This document shows positions 5,750 through 7,782 of a stretch of DNA of 7,782 nucleotides, one piece after another (within the stretch, counting starts at the first letter, position 1; each line of letters starts with the position of its first letter). Both the position numbers and the translations under genes were made by a program. The stretch is from Candidatus Methanomethylophilaceae archaeon. GTDB lineage: Archaea > Thermoplasmatota > Thermoplasmata > Methanomassiliicoccales > Methanomethylophilaceae. The notes below the pieces were generated by a model. That model was not told where the DNA came from, ran no database searches, and saw nothing but the letters and a program-made list of their open reading frames with translations. The stretch covers positions 1 through 7,782 of the forward strand of contig WOYN01000010.1 in assembly GCA_011620825.1 (NCBI GenBank). The letters run 5' to 3'.

Positions 5750-6693
5750 TTTTTACTGCTCCTTGCAAGAACAAGATCCGTGAGCTCCTCGCTGTCATCT
5801 ATCTTCCCGAGCTCGTCTGTGGATATCACCGCTGTCGTCTTTATGTTCTCGCGGTCGCGGGCACGCTCCACGATCACGACCGACGGTCTCCCTGCAAGAT
5901 TCGAGACCTCCGATGTGACCAAAGCCCTCTGTATCAGTTTTCCCTCGTCCGTTCCGGTCGCGGTCAATATGATCACCTCTTCGACCCTCGAAAGGGCGTC
6001 GAAAGGGCTCTTCATCACGGGCGTGACGCTGAAACCGATCTCCAGCAGCTTGTTCAGGATATACGATCCGGTACGGGCGTCGCCCCTGATCTCATACTTG
6101 CCGGCGGTGTCCTCCGTCTTGTAGGCGAACGGGTCCAGCGGCAGTATCATCGGCGTGTTCAGGAATTCCTCTATGCGCAGGGCCGCATCTATCATTGCCC
6201 CCATTCCCGACTCGTACATCTGTACCGTGCGCCTCGACACCCCTGCCATCTCCGCGATGACGCCCAGGCTCAGCCCCTCTTTGTTCCTGATCTGTTTGAG
6301 CATGTCGCCGTCCAGTCTGACATAAAGTCCTCCGGGCGCCGCGAATATCAGTGGCGGGACTTCCTCGATGGTATGTTCCGCCAGTGTCTCATTGGAAATG
6401 ATCGGGATGTTGAACCTCGAGTAGACGATGCCCAGTTCCAGCACCCCGGAGCTGGACCTCTCGCCTATAAGAAGCGGGCTGGCTTTCAGGGCCTCGGCTA
6501 GGACCTTCATCTCCTCTGCGTTCTCTCTGGAAAAGGCATCGACATTGCTGAGTATTTTGATTATCAACAGCTTGTCGTCCCTTCTGGCGACGATGTCGAA
6601 GCAAACGCTGCGGAGATTCAGGGTAGAAGACACATCGTAACCGGCACTTGTCAATATGGTGCGGGTGGACTCGATAAGCTCCGCTCTGCTCAC
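5746..6693 (-). CDS. COG1395-type archaeal HTH regulator with N-terminal nuclease-like domain (315 aa)
   Basis: This is a putative cytosolic DNA-binding transcription factor found across Archaea. Residues 1-110 resemble a restriction-endonuclease-like fold (CFDIVARRDDKLLIIKIL, D33 and K46). The acidic residue expected two before the lysine is Ile44, so nuclease activity is unlikely. Residues about 128-180 form a Cro/C1 (XRE) helix-turn-helix: LKQIRNKEGLSLGVIAEMAG with VSRRTVQMYESG as the recognition region. The C-terminal part from about 195 has an alpha/beta look and may be a sensor or dimer domain. The start is a GTG without a Shine-Dalgarno site, with a TATA-like box about 27 nt upstream, so it is probably leaderless. 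It is the first gene of the operon with the 203-residue protein and the CPBP protease. It may autoregulate, but I see no clear operator. Confidence 0.87.
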   Translation of the reverse strand: MSRAELIESTRTILTSAGYDVSSTLNLRSVCFDIVARRDDKLLIIKILSNVDAFSRENAEEMKVLAEALKASPLLIGERSSSGVLELGIVYSRFNIPIISNETLAEHTIEEVPPLIFAAPGGLYVRLDGDMLKQIRNKEGLSLGVIAEMAGVSRRTVQMYESGMGAMIDAALRIEEFLNTPMILPLDPFAYKTEDTAGKYEIRGDARTGSYILNKLLEIGFSVTPVMKSPFDALSRVEEVIILTATGTDEGKLIQRALVTSEVSNLAGRPSVVIVERARDRENIKTTAVISTDELGKIDDSEELTDLVLARSSKK

Positions 6694-6715
6694 GGTAATA
6701 AAGTGGTAGTTCTTC

Positions 6716-6725
6716 TATAAAAAAT
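6716..6725 (-). promoter_or_regulatory. TATA box for the HTH regulator operon
   Basis: Read on the minus strand, ATTTTTTATA is centred about 27 nt before the GTG at 6693, giving a leaderless start. A second AT-rich candidate, ATAAATA at about 6737-6743, would give a leader of roughly 20 nt and cannot be excluded. Confidence 0.5.
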
Positions 6726-6748
6726 AATGCCTATACTATTTATGGGAT

Positions 6749-6781
6749 GCCGGAGGTCCCGGCCGGCCCGGGGGACCGGCC
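6749..6781 (-). terminator. GC-rich hairpin after hsp20, possible terminator
   Basis: Two mutually exclusive stems are visible. GGTCCC (6755-6760) can pair with GGGACC (6772-6777) across an 11-nt loop. GGCCGG (6761-6766) can pair with CCGGCC (6776-6781) across a 9-nt loop. On the minus strand this follows the hsp20 stop by about 40 nt. A TTATTTT run comes soon after that stop, and a run of six T lies about 25-30 nt past the hairpin. Termination of the cdc48-hsp20 transcript is the likely role. The T-run overlaps the regulator's TATA box. Confidence 0.45.
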
Positions 6782-6818
6782 TAAAGGGTTTAAGGGGGAA
6801 AATAAGCCCAAGGTCAAA

Positions 6819-7304
6819 TCAGTTGACGTCGATGCGCTTGCTAGATTTCTTCTTGTCCTTGGACTTGAAACTGACCTCCAGGATGCCGTTGTTATATTCC
6901 GCTTTGGCGGATTCGACGTCCACCTCGCAGGGCAGGGCCACCTCTTTCCTGTACCTCTTGTTAGGCGTGTCCACGGAGATCGAGACCGAATCGAAGGTCG
7001 CATCGATCGCGATGCCCTCCTTCTTTGCACCCGGGACCTCTGCGATCATTCTCACGGTGTCCCCGTCCATCGCAACATCGGTGAACGGCTCCTTCACGGA
7101 GTTCGCGGACGGCAGTCCGAGCTCTCCTGCGACGTTCCCGAACTCTTTGACGTGGGCGATTCCGTCAGGACCGCGGTACATCGTGTACCCGTAGGTCTTG
7201 ACGTCGGGGTCGTTCAAATTTTCGAAACTGGAGAGCATTTCGTCCATCCTTCTGTTGAAGTTCTCGAATTCTCTAAACAGTATGTTCCAAATGTCTTCGC
7301 TCAT
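6819..7304 (-). CDS. hsp20: Hsp20/alpha-crystallin small heat shock protein (161 aa)
   Basis: This is an ATP-independent cytosolic chaperone that forms oligomers and holds unfolding proteins. The N-terminal 70 residues are helical and Met/Phe-rich ([20 protein letters not shown]), as expected for the variable arm. The alpha-crystallin domain follows at about 72-147. It starts at [20 protein letters not shown] and contains the conserved AxxxNGxLxV-type signature [12 protein letters not shown]. The tail ends RIDVN, giving the I-x-V motif that docks onto neighbouring subunits. AAGGAG at 7313-7318 is 8 nt from the ATG at 7304, but only 2 nt from an ATG at 7310 and overlapping a GTG at 7313, so the start at 7304 is preferred. 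It lies 35 nt after the Cdc48 gene on the same strand. A cdc48-hsp20 arrangement is known from the Archaeoglobus heat shock operon. Confidence 0.93.
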   Translation of the reverse strand: MSEDIWNILFREFENFNRRMDEMLSSFENLNDPDVKTYGYTMYRGPDGIAHVKEFGNVAGELGLPSANSVKEPFTDVAMDGDTVRMIAEVPGAKKEGIAIDATFDSVSISVDTPNKRYRKEVALPCEVDVESAKAEYNNGILEVSFKSKDKKKSSKRIDVN

Positions 7305-7312
7305 TTCCATCA

Positions 7313-7318
7313 CTCCTT
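7313..7318 (-). promoter_or_regulatory. Shine-Dalgarno site deciding the Hsp20 start
   Basis: AAGGAG on the minus strand has proper spacing (8 nt) only to the ATG at 7304. The two upstream in-frame start codons are too close or overlapping. Confidence 0.75.
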
Positions 7319-7339
7319 GTTCTTGTTCTTGGCCTTTCT

Positions 7340-7782
7340 TCAGCTGCCGCTGTATTCTCTCAACCTCTCGGCCGCGTCCGGTCCGAATTTATCGACCGCG
7401 CCCTCGAAGTCCTTCATCGCCACCTTGCATGTGTCGATGGCCTCCGGGGTCGGCACCTCGCCGGACGCCACAAGGCGTCTGACGGAGGTCATGATGGCCT
7501 CGTTGCATATGGCCGCGATATCCGCGCCGGTGCATCCTTCCGTCAGCTCTGCAAGCTTCTTGAGGTCCACGTCGTCCTCGAGGGGCTTGCCCCTTGTGTG
7601 TATATCGAATATCGCCTCCCTCGATGTCTTGTCGGGCGGAGCGACCAGTATGCTCTTGTCGAACCTTCCGGGCCTGAGCAGCGCGGGGTCGATCATGTCG
7701 GGGCGGTTCGTGGCCGCGATGACCACGACGTTGTTGAGAGCTTCGAGCCCGTCCATCTCGGTCAGCAGCTGGGACACTACGC
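7340..7782 (-). CDS. cdc48: Cdc48/VAT-type AAA ATPase, C-terminal part (start outside window)
   Basis: This is the end of the second AAA domain of a Cdc48/p97/VAT unfoldase, a hexameric ATP-driven protein-remodelling machine of the cytosol. The frame is open to the window edge and begins [13 protein letters not shown]. Next come the second region of homology with sensor-1 Asn ([12 protein letters not shown]) and the arginine fingers in LLRPGRFD, then the small helical subdomain with [16 protein letters not shown]. The end, [24 protein letters not shown], matches Cdc48 rather than the proteasomal ATPase PAN. Walker A and B and the first AAA domain lie outside. The protein ends EYSGS, so there is no terminal HbYX proteasome-docking motif. 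Hsp20 follows 35 nt downstream, probably in the same transcript. Confidence 0.93.
   Translation of the reverse strand, partial: VVSQLLTEMDGLEALNNVVVIAATNRPDMIDPALLRPGRFDKSILVAPPDKTSREAIFDIHTRGKPLEDDVDLKKLAELTEGCTGADIAAICNEAIMTSVRRLVASGEVPTPEAIDTCKVAMKDFEGAVDKFGPDAAERLREYSGS

Noticed and set aside
5021..6124. A 367-codon open frame on the + strand
   Set aside because: It lies antisense to three well-supported minus-strand genes with overlapping start/stop codons. Its translation is rich in Ser, Arg, His and Pro with no recognisable domain, typical of a shadow frame in GC-rich DNA.
5632..6501. A 289-codon open frame on the + strand
   Set aside because: It is antisense to the COG1395-type regulator, with low-complexity Arg/His/Gln-rich translation and no domain.
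6727..7194. A 155-codon open frame on the + strand covering the hairpin
   Set aside because: It runs antisense through hsp20 and across the hairpin and promoter, with no start signal and no domain.

Overview
The window looks like a chromosomal stretch from a euryarchaeon. An A-type ATP synthase subunit D, the small subunit of the archaea-specific family D DNA polymerase, a UPF0201 protein, a Cdc48-type AAA ATPase and a COG1395-type HTH regulator all point to Archaea. TATA boxes about 25-28 nt ahead of start codons that lack Shine-Dalgarno (SD) sites support this. Fairly GC-rich coding, the gene set and the use of TGA (10) or TAA (2) but never TAG as stop suggest a Thermoplasmata-like methanogen such as Methanomassiliicoccales. 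That lineage call is an inference, not a measurement.

Layout. Bases 1-645 (+) hold the 3' end of an A-type ATP synthase operon: partial atpD, then a 50-residue single-pass membrane protein that overlaps it. Bases 683-2825 (-) hold a tight three-gene unit: the DNA polymerase D small subunit (polB/DP1), then two small multidrug resistance (SMR) proteins of the guanidinium-exporter (Gdx/SugE/YkkCD) type. Their opposite charge bias suggests an antiparallel heterodimer. Bases 2826-2907 are a divergent promoter region. It drives polB leftward and, rightward, a two-gene unit (2908-4055, +) of a UPF0201 protein and a xylose-isomerase-like TIM barrel enzyme.

Bases 4038-6693 (-) hold a second compact three-gene unit with overlapping start and stop codons. 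In order of transcription these are a nuclease-fold/HTH regulator (COG1395 type), an unrecognised 203-residue protein with weak TraB-like features, and a CPBP (Rce1-like) intramembrane protease with two N-terminal zinc ribbons. This unit converges on the TIM barrel gene, and the two coding ends overlap by 18 bp. Bases 6694-6818 hold a GC-rich hairpin and the promoter of the regulator. Bases 6819-7782 (-) hold the 3' part of a Cdc48 ATPase followed by an Hsp20 small heat shock protein, a protein quality-control pair.

No rRNA, tRNA, CRISPR array, insertion sequence or phage gene was seen. The window is dense and mostly housekeeping. The least explained parts are the zinc-ribbon CPBP operon, the small protein after atpD and the SMR pair attached to a replication gene.
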